A stretch of 64,000 nt of DNA, taken from positions 62,001 through 126,000 of the forward strand of contig JAKFFE010000022.1 in NCBI GenBank assembly GCA_036675345.1, read 5' to 3'. Position numbers and translations under genes: made by a program. Positions 1-9,090 of the stretch are shown here, one piece after another. Position 1 is the first letter of the stretch. Each line of letters starts with the position of its first letter. The notes beneath the pieces are model-generated. The model had not been told where the DNA came from, ran no database searches, and was given only the letters and a program-made list of their open reading frames with translations. This DNA is from JALYOC01 sp036675345. Its GTDB lineage: Bacteria; Myxococcota; Myxococcia; Myxococcales; Myxococcaceae.

Positions 1-287
1 TCGCCAATCCTGTGTTCTCTTACGAGTGCGAGCCAGGTGTCTCTGGCCAGGCGAAGCTCCGAGGCGGCGTATTTGGTGCCTCGAGGATGATTGGGATTGT
101 AGTGGCCGGCATCGGCGTGACAGTCGAAACATAGTGCAATGGCGTTCTCGAGTGTGTTCGGGCCGCCTTCTGATTCTGCTTGGATGTGGTGGATCTCGAT
201 CTTCAGCCCTGAGTGGCGATGGCAAACGCAGCAGTGCCTGGCCGACAACGCCAACATCTGATCTCGAATTGTGCGTGGAAAGCCCAC
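1..287 (-). CDS. HNH endonuclease domain protein, 3' end outside window
   Basis: Reading the minus strand from a GTG at 287 gives an open frame that leaves the window at base 1, so the C-terminus is missing. The visible 95 residues contain a zinc-stapled HNH fold: a Cys-x2-Cys pair at residues 19-22, a His-His pair at 33-34, a Gly-Gly-x-Asn stretch at 41-44 and a second Cys-x2-Cys followed by His at 53-57. HNH proteins cut DNA with one bound metal ion and occur in restriction systems, homing elements and defence islands. The start is uncertain, because no good ribosome binding site precedes the GTG and the frame is open back to a stop near 365. It lies 74 bases after the stop of the DUF4145 gene on the same strand, and both are much poorer in G+C than the rest of the window. 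Confidence 0.7.
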   Translation of the reverse strand, partial: MGFPRTIRDQMLALSARHCCVCHRHSGLKIEIHHIQAESEGGPNTLENAIALCFDCHADAGHYNPNHPRGTKYAASELRLARDTWLALVREHRIG

Positions 288-361
288 TGGGAAATGGCAC
301 CAAGAGAACGGAGAGCGCGTGCGTGAGGCGAACCTAAGAAGATCGCTGACAAGCAGCTTGG

Positions 362-1141
362 TTATTTATCAAAGAGATAGCCCCAAGGCGATTTGCGCCG
401 TCGCCCCTTTGCCCTATTGATCTGGCGGGTGAGTTTCGTCAGGAAGGCCTTGTTCCCGTCAAAAAGTTCGGCAAGGACATGTTCCAGAATCTGAAAGCCA
501 TCGAGCGTGTCCTCTCGGCGAAGACATCGTCCCCCGTGGCTTGCATCGTTTCCCAGCCACTTTAGCGCCATGAGATTCTTCGCTAGGTCTGGTTTTCTAT
601 GAGCAAACCGTTCGATTCGTTGATGTAGGCTTAGACGCCTGAAGTCGCCTTTCGGAGTTCGTGCCTTTTTGGGGATCTTTAGGTGCGTGAGGAGAAGCTC
701 GACGCAAGATCTGATCCGGTTGGCTGAAGCGTCTGCATCATTCCAATACAGTGCAAATGCCCGTTCGAGTTCCGTGGCAAGCGACCTAGGGCAGTTGGTG
801 GGAACTCGGATTATTGCCGGCGCGGGCTCGAGATGAGAAGGCGAAAACGTCGTGACCAATGCTCTGTCGTTGGACGGATGCTCCTTGATCAGAGAGCTCC
901 CACTGGCGGCCACTGGCGTGGCGCACGCACTACATCGAAGCATTCCGGAAAATACGCCCTCATAGAGGCTCATCGGGATGCAGTTAGTCGCCTGTGCTTG
1001 AGCAGTCTCCCGCGTCGCTTCTTCATGGAAGCTCCCAGGAATTGGAAGCAATGTTCCTCGCGAGCACGTTGAACATCGCCACCCAGTGTCAACGTCGTCG
1101 GCCTGGAAAGTCGCAAGCCATTGCGCGCGTTCGAAGGTCAT
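362..1141 (-). CDS. DUF4145 domain-containing protein
   Basis: A protein of about 259 residues. The C-terminal half, from the segment reading LATELERAFALYWNDADA to LDGFQILEHVLAELF, has the helical pattern of DUF4145, a domain of unknown biochemistry often found next to or fused with restriction and other defence genes. The N-terminal half has two Cys-x2-Cys pairs (CSTC and CSAC), suggesting a zinc ribbon. An upstream TTG at 1183 would add 14 residues; I prefer the ATG at 1141 because AGGA lies four bases before it. The gene is followed by the HNH gene on the same strand. Its base composition is close to half G+C (30 of 60 bases in 361-420, 28 of 60 in 541-600) against 41 of 60 in the amylase gene at 2041-2100, which points to recent acquisition. 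Confidence 0.7.
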   Translation of the reverse strand: MTFERAQWLATFQADDVDTGWRCSTCSRGTLLPIPGSFHEEATRETAQAQATNCIPMSLYEGVFSGMLRCSACATPVAASGSSLIKEHPSNDRALVTTFSPSHLEPAPAIIRVPTNCPRSLATELERAFALYWNDADASANRIRSCVELLLTHLKIPKKARTPKGDFRRLSLHQRIERFAHRKPDLAKNLMALKWLGNDASHGGRCLRREDTLDGFQILEHVLAELFDGNKAFLTKLTRQINRAKGRRRKSPWGYLFDK

Positions 1142-1224
1142 AGATCCTGAAAGAGTCTCGGTTGGACAGGAGTAGAGGTTCAACTGGGAGCCGCGCTTGC
1201 TTTGCGGTTCGAGTTCCAGGCAGG

Positions 1225-1292
1225 GACCTTGCTAAAGGTCACCGAGCCTGACGCGTTGCGTCGGTTTCGCGAGAGCGAGGACTCGAAAGTCC
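1225..1292 (+). promoter_or_regulatory. Two short inverted repeats upstream of the maltodextrin operon
   Basis: The gap before the amylase gene holds GACCTT-GCTA-AAGGTC (1225-1240) and GGACT-CGAA-AGTCC (1279-1292). Each arm pairs perfectly. The second ends about 20 bases before the ATG at 1314 and would form a small hairpin in the leader. They could be operator sites for a maltose regulator or mRNA leader structures. I see no convincing -35/-10 pair beside them, so the function is a guess. Confidence 0.3.
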
Positions 1293-1313
1293 GACTGTTA
1301 GGGTCCGCCCCCC

Positions 1314-2891
1314 ATGAAGGCCCAACATCGGTGGTGGCTGGTTCTCGGAACGCTGCAGTCACTGGCGTGTGTGAGCACTTCGGGGACCGAGCCCCGCCCG
1401 GGTTCCAGACCAGAGGCAGCGGACGCCGGGGCAGTCGCTCCGGTCAGACCCTTCTCACGCCCGGTGCAGTCTCCCCCCGCCGAACCCGGTGCCCGACCCA
1501 ACGGCGACGCCTGGCGGGACGAGATCCTCTACTTCGTGGTGCTGGATCGTTTCGCGAACGGAGATCCCGCCAACGACGTGCAGGTAAATCCCTCCGCCAA
1601 GGGCGCCTTCCACGGCGGGGATCTCAAGGGCCTGACCGCCCAGCTGGATGAGCTGGCGGACCTGGGGATCACCGCGATCTGGCTCACCCCGGTGGTGAAG
1701 AACATCGATCACTTCGTCACCGGCGCCGGCTTCCCGGACTGGGGCTACCACGGCTACTGGGCGGACGACTTCACCCGGCTGGACCCGCGCTTTGGCACCG
1801 AGGCGGAGCTCAAGGCGCTGGTGGACGCGGCGCACGCGCGGAAGATCAAGGTCCTGCTGGACGTGGTCTACAACCATGTCGGCTACGGCTCTCGCTACAC
1901 CACCGATCCCCAGACCCGCGACTGGCTGCGCTCCTCTGCCGAGTGCGGCCGCGACGACGAGCTGACGATGTGTCTCTCCGGGCTGCCGGACTTCAAGACC
2001 GAACGCCCGGAGGTGGCGGACTACCTGCTCCGCGCCCAGCTGGACTGGGGCCGCAAGTCCGGGGTGGACGGCTTCCGCCTGGACACCCTCAAGCACATCG
2101 ATCACCCCTTCTGGACCGAGCACCGCGCCCGGGTCCGCCAGCAGCTGGGCCCGGACTTCTTCTTGCTGGGCGAGGTGTGGGGCGGAGATCCCCAGGTGCT
2201 GGACCCCTGGTTCGTTCGCGACGAGATCGACGCCGGCTTCGACTTCTCCTTCCAGGGCAGCACCCTGGGCTTCGTGATGGGGCGGGGACGGACGGTGGCC
2301 TACGACCGCTTCCTGGCCCAGCGACACCGGACCCGGCAGGGCTATCTGCTGGCCCACTTCCTCTCCTCGCACGACGTGGAGGGCGCGCTCTCGCAGTTGC
2401 AGGGGGACATGCAGGCCTTCCGGCTGGCGGCGGTGCTGCAACTGACCACGGTGGGGATGCCCACCGTCTACTACGGCGAGGAGGTGGGCCGGCTCGGCGG
2501 GAAGTGGCCCCACAACCGCAGCGACATGCCCTGGGGTGAGAAGGACCTCCTCCCCGGGAAGGGGCAGCCGCGCGATGACGCGCTGCGTGAGTTCTACAAG
2601 CGGCTGATCGCCATCCGGCGTGCACATCCTGCGCTGACCCGTGGGACCCACCGGGGGCTGTCGGTAGAAGGCGACGTCTACGCGTTCGCCCGGCAAGATG
2701 CGCCCGCGTCGGATGGGGTGGTGGTGGTGATCAACCGGGGCCATATGCCCGGGAAGGTTTCAATCCAGTCGCTGCCCGAGTGGGGCGGCCGGTCGGTGGT
2801 CGATCTGTTGAGCGGGAAGGAAGCATCGCCGGGGGGCAGCTTGCAGTTCGACATTCCCCCCCGGACGGCGCTAATCCTCGCGCCCCGCTGA
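1314..2891 (+). CDS. Secreted GH13 alpha-amylase, probable lipoprotein
   Basis: An endo-acting alpha-glucan hydrolase of 525 residues. The N-terminus is a hydrophobic signal peptide ending at Cys19 (QSLAC); the lipobox is not perfect, so release by signal peptidase I is possible. A Pro/Ala-rich linker to about residue 62 leads into a GH13 barrel with all four signature regions: DVVYNH at 183-188, the nucleophile Asp257 in GFRLDTLKH, the acid/base Glu287 in LLGEVW, and Asp354 in SSHD. No Shine-Dalgarno sequence precedes the ATG, but the signal peptide supports this start. It is the first gene of an operon with malK (10-base gap), malE, malF and malG, so its likely job is to cut starch or glycogen outside the cytoplasm into maltodextrins for that importer. 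Confidence 0.9.
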   Translation: MKAQHRWWLVLGTLQSLACVSTSGTEPRPGSRPEAADAGAVAPVRPFSRPVQSPPAEPGARPNGDAWRDEILYFVVLDRFANGDPANDVQVNPSAKGAFHGGDLKGLTAQLDELADLGITAIWLTPVVKNIDHFVTGAGFPDWGYHGYWADDFTRLDPRFGTEAELKALVDAAHARKIKVLLDVVYNHVGYGSRYTTDPQTRDWLRSSAECGRDDELTMCLSGLPDFKTERPEVADYLLRAQLDWGRKSGVDGFRLDTLKHIDHPFWTEHRARVRQQLGPDFFLLGEVWGGDPQVLDPWFVRDEIDAGFDFSFQGSTLGFVMGRGRTVAYDRFLAQRHRTRQGYLLAHFLSSHDVEGALSQLQGDMQAFRLAAVLQLTTVGMPTVYYGEEVGRLGGKWPHNRSDMPWGEKDLLPGKGQPRDDALREFYKRLIAIRRAHPALTRGTHRGLSVEGDVYAFARQDAPASDGVVVVINRGHMPGKVSIQSLPEWGGRSVVDLLSGKEASPGGSLQFDIPPRTALILAPR

Positions 2892-2901
2892 GGAGGCAAA
2901 T

Positions 2902-4005
<1,104 letters not shown>

Positions 4006-4024
4006 TTTTTCGGAGATTCACACC

Positions 4025-5242
4025 ATGAAGCTGATCAACAAGCTTGTCTGTCTGGCCGGCCTGCTGGCGCTGACCGCCGGCGCCGCCGACGCCAAGAAGG
4101 TGGTGGTCTGGCACGCCTACCGCGCCGAGGAGAAGGCGGCGCTGGAGAAGGTGGTGGAGGCCTACAACAAGGCCAACGCTTCCAAGGGCATCACCGTCCA
4201 GACCCTGGCGGTCCCCTACGACGCGTTCGCGGACAAGATCTCCGCGGCGGTTCCCCGCGGCAAGGGCCCGGACATCTTCATCTACGCGCAGGATCGGCTG
4301 GGAGGATGGATCGAGGCCGGCAACACGGTGGAGCCGATCGACTTCTACCTGGACGACGCGATCAAGGCCCGCTTCCTGCCCACCACCCTGGAGGCGATGG
4401 TCTACCGGGGGACCACCTACGGACTGCCGCTCAACTACAAAGTCCTGACGATGATCTACAACAAGAAGCTGGTCCCCACGCCGCCCAAGACCACGGGTGA
4501 GCTGGTGAAGGTCGCCAAGAAGCTGACCGACGCCTCCGCGGGACGCTTCGGGTTGGCCTACGACTACGCCAACTTCTACTACCACGCGCCTTTGCTCAAC
4601 GGCTTCGGCGGGCGGGTGTTCGAGGCCGGGGCCAAGCCGGTGCTCAACGCGCCGGAGAACGCCAAGAGCATCGACCTGGTGATGAAGTGGCAGCGGGAGG
4701 ACAAGATCCTCCCCAAGGAGCCCTCCAGCGCGCTGATCACCTCGCTGTTCAACGCCGGCAAGGCGGCGATCGTCTTCTCCGGCCCCTGGTTCCTGGGAGA
4801 GATCGCCAAGGGCGTGGACTACGGCCTCGCGCCCTTGCCCAACATCGACGAGGCGGGCGGCAAGCCGATGCGCCCGTGGATCACCGTGGAGGGCGTGTAC
4901 GTCTCCGCGCCGTCCAAGAACAAGGACGCGGCCTTCGACTTCGCCAAGTACCTCACCGACCTGGAGTCGGCCAAGGTCCTGGGACTGGAGGGCCGTCAGA
5001 GCCCGGCCAACAAGGCGGTCTACGACGACGCCAAGGTGAAGGCGGACCCCACCTTGAAGGCCTTCCGGCAGCAGGTGGACGTGGCGGTGCCGATGCCCAA
5101 CATCCCCGAGATGTCGATGATGTGGTCGCCGGCCACCAACGCCATGAACGCCATCACCAAGGGCTCCACGCCCGCCAAGGCGGCGCTGGAAGCCGCTCAG
5201 CAGTCGCTGGCCAAGGACGTGGCCGGCCTGCGCAAGAAGTAG
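4025..5242 (+). CDS. malE: Periplasmic maltose/maltodextrin-binding protein MalE
   Basis: The solute receptor of the importer, 405 residues. It has a clean signal peptide (residues 1 to about 23, cleavage after ALTAGAADA) and no lipobox, so it should be soluble in the periplasm. The mature part opens with the MalE-like KKVVVWHAYRAEEKAALEKV strand-helix and keeps the family pattern further on: the DIFIYAQDRLGGW segment, YGLPLNYKVL, and the hinge region GPWFLGEIAKGVDYGLAPLP. Length matches the family. GGAGA lies before the ATG at 4025. It sits between malK and malF, the usual partners. Confidence 0.92.
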   Translation: MKLINKLVCLAGLLALTAGAADAKKVVVWHAYRAEEKAALEKVVEAYNKANASKGITVQTLAVPYDAFADKISAAVPRGKGPDIFIYAQDRLGGWIEAGNTVEPIDFYLDDAIKARFLPTTLEAMVYRGTTYGLPLNYKVLTMIYNKKLVPTPPKTTGELVKVAKKLTDASAGRFGLAYDYANFYYHAPLLNGFGGRVFEAGAKPVLNAPENAKSIDLVMKWQREDKILPKEPSSALITSLFNAGKAAIVFSGPWFLGEIAKGVDYGLAPLPNIDEAGGKPMRPWITVEGVYVSAPSKNKDAAFDFAKYLTDLESAKVLGLEGRQSPANKAVYDDAKVKADPTLKAFRQQVDVAVPMPNIPEMSMMWSPATNAMNAITKGSTPAKAALEAAQQSLAKDVAGLRKK

Positions 5243-5254
5243 CTCCCCCCTCCC

Positions 5255-7279
5255 ATGGCCAACAGCGCTGCGCTCTCCCGTCCCGACGAGGGCCGTCCGG
5301 TAGCTCCGGGCGGTCCGGTCGGTGGCTCTCCCGTTCCGCCTGCCAAGAAGGCGGCCTCGCACCGGCTCCGGTTCCTGCTCGGGGTGGGGATCGGTTCACT
5401 GATTGCGGTCGGGCTCTCCTACAGCCTGCTGTCCCAGGCGAGGGAGGACGCGGTCACCGCGCGCCACCAGCGCAAGGCGGTGGTCTCGGTGCTGGCGCTG
5501 GCGGACCTGGTGGTCCGCACCGGTGAGGACGGGGAGGCGATCCGCAAGGCGGTGTCGGCCTGGCGGGAGCAGGCGCCGGCCGGCTCCCAGGCCCGGGTGA
5601 TCCTGTTCAATGGGCTGTCCCTGGAGGCCTCCACCCACCCGGGCGAGGACGCGCCCCGGCGGCTGAAGCGGGAGGAGAAGGAGCTCTACGACCAGGGCCA
5701 GCGGCTGCGCGCGGCGGTGGAGACCAACCGCGAGGAGGGGGTGGCCCGCAAGGAGGAGATCGAGATCGTGCCGCTGGTGGGCGGCAGCTCCCGGCTGGCC
5801 GCGCCGCTGGAGCGCGAGGGCGCGGTGATCGGCCTGGTGGAGGTGCAGACCCCCACCGCCGGCGTGGCGCCCAAGCCCAACGTGCTGTTCGCGCTGCTGG
5901 CGGTGCTGGGGCCGGTGGCGCTGCTGGGGATCTTGGCCCTGCTGCTGGGGGAGCGGCGCAACGCGCTGGCGGCGATCGCCCTGGGCGGGTTGGCCCTGGG
6001 GACCTCGCTGTACGCCTGGCATTCGATCTCCACCGTGGTCGGCGATCGTCGCGCGGCCCAGGAGGAGGTCGCCGACTACGTGCGCACCCAGGCGCAGACC
6101 GCGCAGGGGCTGCTCACCCAGCTGAACCTCCCGCTGGATCCGCCGATCGTGGCCTCCCGCTGGGACGCCAACGTGTTCCGTCAGCCCCGGCAGCTGCTGA
6201 CCGCCGAGGGGAAGACCGACGAGGGTGCGCTGGGATCGCAGCTGGCGCTGGCCTCCAGCGACGCCACCCGCGCGCTGGTGGGGGTGGGGATCCTGGCCCT
6301 GCTGGTGATGCTGGCGATCGGCTTCGGAGCGGTGGCCCGGCTGTTCTCCACCTTCATCTCCAACCGTCAGGCCTACGCGTACGTGGCCCCGGCGCTGCTG
6401 GGGATGCTGGTGCTGGTGTTCTTCCCGTTCTTCTACGGGATCACGCTCAGCTTCACCGACTCCAACCTCTACAACACCAGCAAGCCGCTGACCGATCTGT
6501 GGGTCGGGCTGCGCAACTACGTCGACATCCTCAGCGACTTCGAGATCTCCAGGTCCACCCCCGAGGGCGGCCGGGTGGTGAACTACTTCAACTTCTACTG
6601 GACCCTGTGGGTGACGGTGATCTGGACGATCACCAACGTGATCATCGGCGTCACCGGTGGGTTGATCCTGGCGCTGTTGCTGAACACCAAGAACCTGGCG
6701 CTGCGGCCGATCTACCGGGTGGTGCTGATCCTCCCCTGGGCGATGCCCAACTACATCACCTCGCTGATCTGGAAGGGGATGTTCCACCAGCAGTTCGGGG
6801 TGGTGAACCACGTGATCGCCATCTTCGGCGGCTCGCCGGTCAGCTGGTTCGAGTCTCCCTTCACCTCGTTCCTCACCGCGCTGACCACCAACGGCTGGCT
6901 GTCCTTCCCGTTCATGATGGTCACCTCGCTGGGCGCGCTGCAGTCGATCCCGATCGAGCTGTACGAGGCGGCGCGGGTGGACGGGGCCAGCAAGTGGCAG
7001 CAGTTCCGGTCGATCACCCTGCCGTCGCTCAAGCCGGCGCTGGTGCCGGCGATCATCCTCTCGGTGGTGTGGACCTTCAACCAGTTCAACGTGATCTACC
7101 TGGTCACCGCCGGTGAGCCGGGCGGGTCCACCGAGATCCTGATCACCCAGGCCTACAAGTTCGCGTTCGAGAAGTACCGCTACGGGTACGCGGCCGCCTA
7201 CTCCACCGTCATCTTCGGGATCCTGCTGGTCTACGGGACCTTCCAGAACCGCGTCACCAAGGCCACGGAGGCCAACTGA
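5255..7279 (+). CDS. malF: MalF-type maltodextrin permease with N-terminal sensor-like domain
   Basis: A membrane subunit of the maltodextrin importer. At 674 residues it is clearly longer than a standard MalF of about 510. The C-terminal 300 residues are an ordinary permease, with the EAA loop that docks MalK reading YEAARVDGASKWQQF. The N-terminal 370 residues differ: one membrane helix (about 38-58), an extracytoplasmic segment of roughly 150 residues (59-210) with the alternation seen in Cache-type sensors (ARVILFNGLSLEASTHPG, then RLAAPLEREGAVIGLVEV), two helices (213-255), a second outside loop of about 80 residues, and another helix (338-360). I infer that the insert senses sugar or binds MalE. 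No Shine-Dalgarno sequence is visible, so translation probably couples to malE, 12 bases upstream. The stop overlaps the malG start as TGATG. Confidence 0.88.
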   Translation: MANSAALSRPDEGRPVAPGGPVGGSPVPPAKKAASHRLRFLLGVGIGSLIAVGLSYSLLSQAREDAVTARHQRKAVVSVLALADLVVRTGEDGEAIRKAVSAWREQAPAGSQARVILFNGLSLEASTHPGEDAPRRLKREEKELYDQGQRLRAAVETNREEGVARKEEIEIVPLVGGSSRLAAPLEREGAVIGLVEVQTPTAGVAPKPNVLFALLAVLGPVALLGILALLLGERRNALAAIALGGLALGTSLYAWHSISTVVGDRRAAQEEVADYVRTQAQTAQGLLTQLNLPLDPPIVASRWDANVFRQPRQLLTAEGKTDEGALGSQLALASSDATRALVGVGILALLVMLAIGFGAVARLFSTFISNRQAYAYVAPALLGMLVLVFFPFFYGITLSFTDSNLYNTSKPLTDLWVGLRNYVDILSDFEISRSTPEGGRVVNYFNFYWTLWVTVIWTITNVIIGVTGGLILALLLNTKNLALRPIYRVVLILPWAMPNYITSLIWKGMFHQQFGVVNHVIAIFGGSPVSWFESPFTSFLTALTTNGWLSFPFMMVTSLGALQSIPIELYEAARVDGASKWQQFRSITLPSLKPALVPAIILSVVWTFNQFNVIYLVTAGEPGGSTEILITQAYKFAFEKYRYGYAAAYSTVIFGILLVYGTFQNRVTKATEAN

Positions 7280-8157
7280 TGTCCGCGCCGGGCGAACGCA
7301 CCACCCATGTCCACCTCCACCTGATCCTGGGGGCGGCGGTGCTGATGACGCTGTACCCCATCCTCTGGGTGGCCACGATCGCGTTCTCCGGGAACCAGAG
7401 CCTGGCGATCTCCACCCTGCCGGAGAACCCGGACCTGTGGGACCGGCTGCGGGCGATCACCCCCTGGCCGGAGACCTTCTCCTTCTCCAACTTCACCTCG
7501 GTGATGACCGACCAGCCGTTCGCGCGCTGGATGCTCAACAGCGCGATCATCTCTCTGGCCACCACCGTGGTGGGGGTGTTCCTGGCCTGCACCGCAGGCT
7601 ACGCCTTCTCCCGTTTCAAGTTCCCGGGTCGCCGGCAGGGGATGATGGCGTTCCTGGTGTCGCAGATGTTCCCCGGCACCCTGATGCTGATCCCGCTCTA
7701 CATCATCCTGGTGCAGTGGCTGGGGCTGGGCAGCTCGCGGATCGGGTTGATCCTGGTCTACGCCACCACCGCGATCCCGTTCTGCGTGTGGATGTTGAAG
7801 GGCTACTTCGACACCATCCCCAAGGATCTGGAGGAGGCGGCGCTGCTGGATGGCGCCACCGCCGGGCAGATCTTCTGGAAGATCATCCTGCCCCTGGCCA
7901 AGCCGGCGGTGGCGGTGACCGCGCTGTTCTCCTTCATGACCGGCTGGAACGAGTTCATCCTCGCCGCCACCTTCATGGACCAGGAGCTGATGTACACCGC
8001 CCCGGTCGGCCTGCGCTTCTTCGTGGGCGGCTTCTCCCAGCAGTGGGGTTACTTCGCGGCGGGCTCGATCATCGTCTCCATCCCGGTGGTGGCCCTGTTC
8101 CTGTTCCTGCAGAAGTACCTGGTGTCGGGACTGACCGCGGGGAGCGTGAAGGGGTAG
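7279..8157 (+). CDS. malG: MalG-type maltodextrin permease
   Basis: The second membrane subunit, 292 residues, with six predicted helices. The EAA loop for MalK contact reads LEEAALLDGATAGQIFWKI, and the C-terminal helix ends at the conserved YLVSGLTAGSVKG, which in MalG relatives reaches into the MalK dimer. The ATG at 7279 shares a base with the malF stop. It is the last gene of the operon: its stop is only three bases from the stop of a convergent gene, and I see no separate terminator. Confidence 0.92.
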   Translation: MSAPGERTTHVHLHLILGAAVLMTLYPILWVATIAFSGNQSLAISTLPENPDLWDRLRAITPWPETFSFSNFTSVMTDQPFARWMLNSAIISLATTVVGVFLACTAGYAFSRFKFPGRRQGMMAFLVSQMFPGTLMLIPLYIILVQWLGLGSSRIGLILVYATTAIPFCVWMLKGYFDTIPKDLEEAALLDGATAGQIFWKIILPLAKPAVAVTALFSFMTGWNEFILAATFMDQELMYTAPVGLRFFVGGFSQQWGYFAAGSIIVSIPVVALFLFLQKYLVSGLTAGSVKG

Positions 8158-8160
8158 CGC

Positions 8161-9090
8161 TCAGGCGATCCCCACCCGATCGATGATCGCCGCCACCCGC
8201 TGCTCCAGCGTTCCCCGGGGCAGCGGTCCCACCACCTTGGCGTAGGTGTAGACCAGCCGTCGCAGGTGGCGGCGGAAGCCGGCGATGGTGGACGGATGCG
8301 CCTGGCGGACGGCGGCCTCCAGCTTGGCCTCCGGATCGTCGGGGCGATCCAGACACAGCCGGCCCTCCGGACGCTTGACCACGTAGGGCGGCATCCGGGG
8401 CGAGGCGTCGGTGAGGGTGCGGGCCGGCTTGCAGTACACGTAGGCCAGGGTGGCGCCGGTGAGGGCGGCCATCTTCTGGTCCAGCATCACCTCGTCCCGC
8501 TGCCGCCGCGGATCGCTGCTGGGCAGGGACCAGCCGACCTTGAGCACCGGTCCCTGCTGCTGATGCAGGTACAGCACGTCCGCATACTGCTGGAGCAGGT
8601 ACTCGTGGAGACCCTCCTCGGCCCGGCGCCGGACGTGGAGCAGCATCCGCTGGTAGCCGGTGGACCGGTGCAACGCCGATGCGCGGAGGATGCGCATCCC
8701 CGGCAGACGGCAGACGGCGCGCACCTTGTGCAGCACTGCCTCCACCGCCTGGGCGCGGAGCTCCACCTGCTCCGGATCGAACCCGTTCTCCAGCGCGTGG
8801 GTGTCGGCCACCAGCACCACCAGCTCCTGGCAGCGCAGCTCCCGGCGCAGCACCTCCGCTGGCAGCAACATCCCCAGCAGATCCAGCGGCACCGCCTGGG
8901 AGAGCTCGCCGCGGGCGCACAGCCCGATCCCCATGAAGATGGTCCGGGGCCGGACCGCCCAGGTTTGATGGCTCATCCCGACCAGCGAGGTGCGGGTGTC
9001 CAGCAGCGGCTCTTGCCGCACGCACCGCCCCACCACCTCGGTCCAGCTGGGCGTCCAGCGCCCGGATCGCTCAGTTGAGAGGACGCGCAT
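8161..9090 (-). CDS. Conserved-looking protein of unknown function
   Basis: A 309-residue protein I do not recognise. It starts at the ATG at 9090, which overlaps the last 20 bases of the upstream L,D-transpeptidase gene, so the two are probably co-transcribed. There is no signal peptide or membrane helix. The sequence alternates hydrophobic strands and helices (ELVVLVADTHALENGF; VLKVGWSLPSSD; RRQRDEVMLDQKM; GATLAYVYCKPARTLTD), which would fit a Rossmann-like or class I nucleotidyltransferase/aminoacyl-tRNA-synthetase-like fold. That is an impression from pattern only. The C-terminal 60 residues are basic and helical. The stop is convergent with malG. Confidence 0.6.
   Translation of the reverse strand: MRVLSTERSGRWTPSWTEVVGRCVRQEPLLDTRTSLVGMSHQTWAVRPRTIFMGIGLCARGELSQAVPLDLLGMLLPAEVLRRELRCQELVVLVADTHALENGFDPEQVELRAQAVEAVLHKVRAVCRLPGMRILRASALHRSTGYQRMLLHVRRRAEEGLHEYLLQQYADVLYLHQQQGPVLKVGWSLPSSDPRRQRDEVMLDQKMAALTGATLAYVYCKPARTLTDASPRMPPYVVKRPEGRLCLDRPDDPEAKLEAAVRQAHPSTIAGFRRHLRRLVYTYAKVVGPLPRGTLEQRVAAIIDRVGIA

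Noticed and set aside
26..337. Plus-strand frame at the left edge
   Set aside because: It is the shadow of the HNH domain on the minus strand, which has the metal-binding residues.
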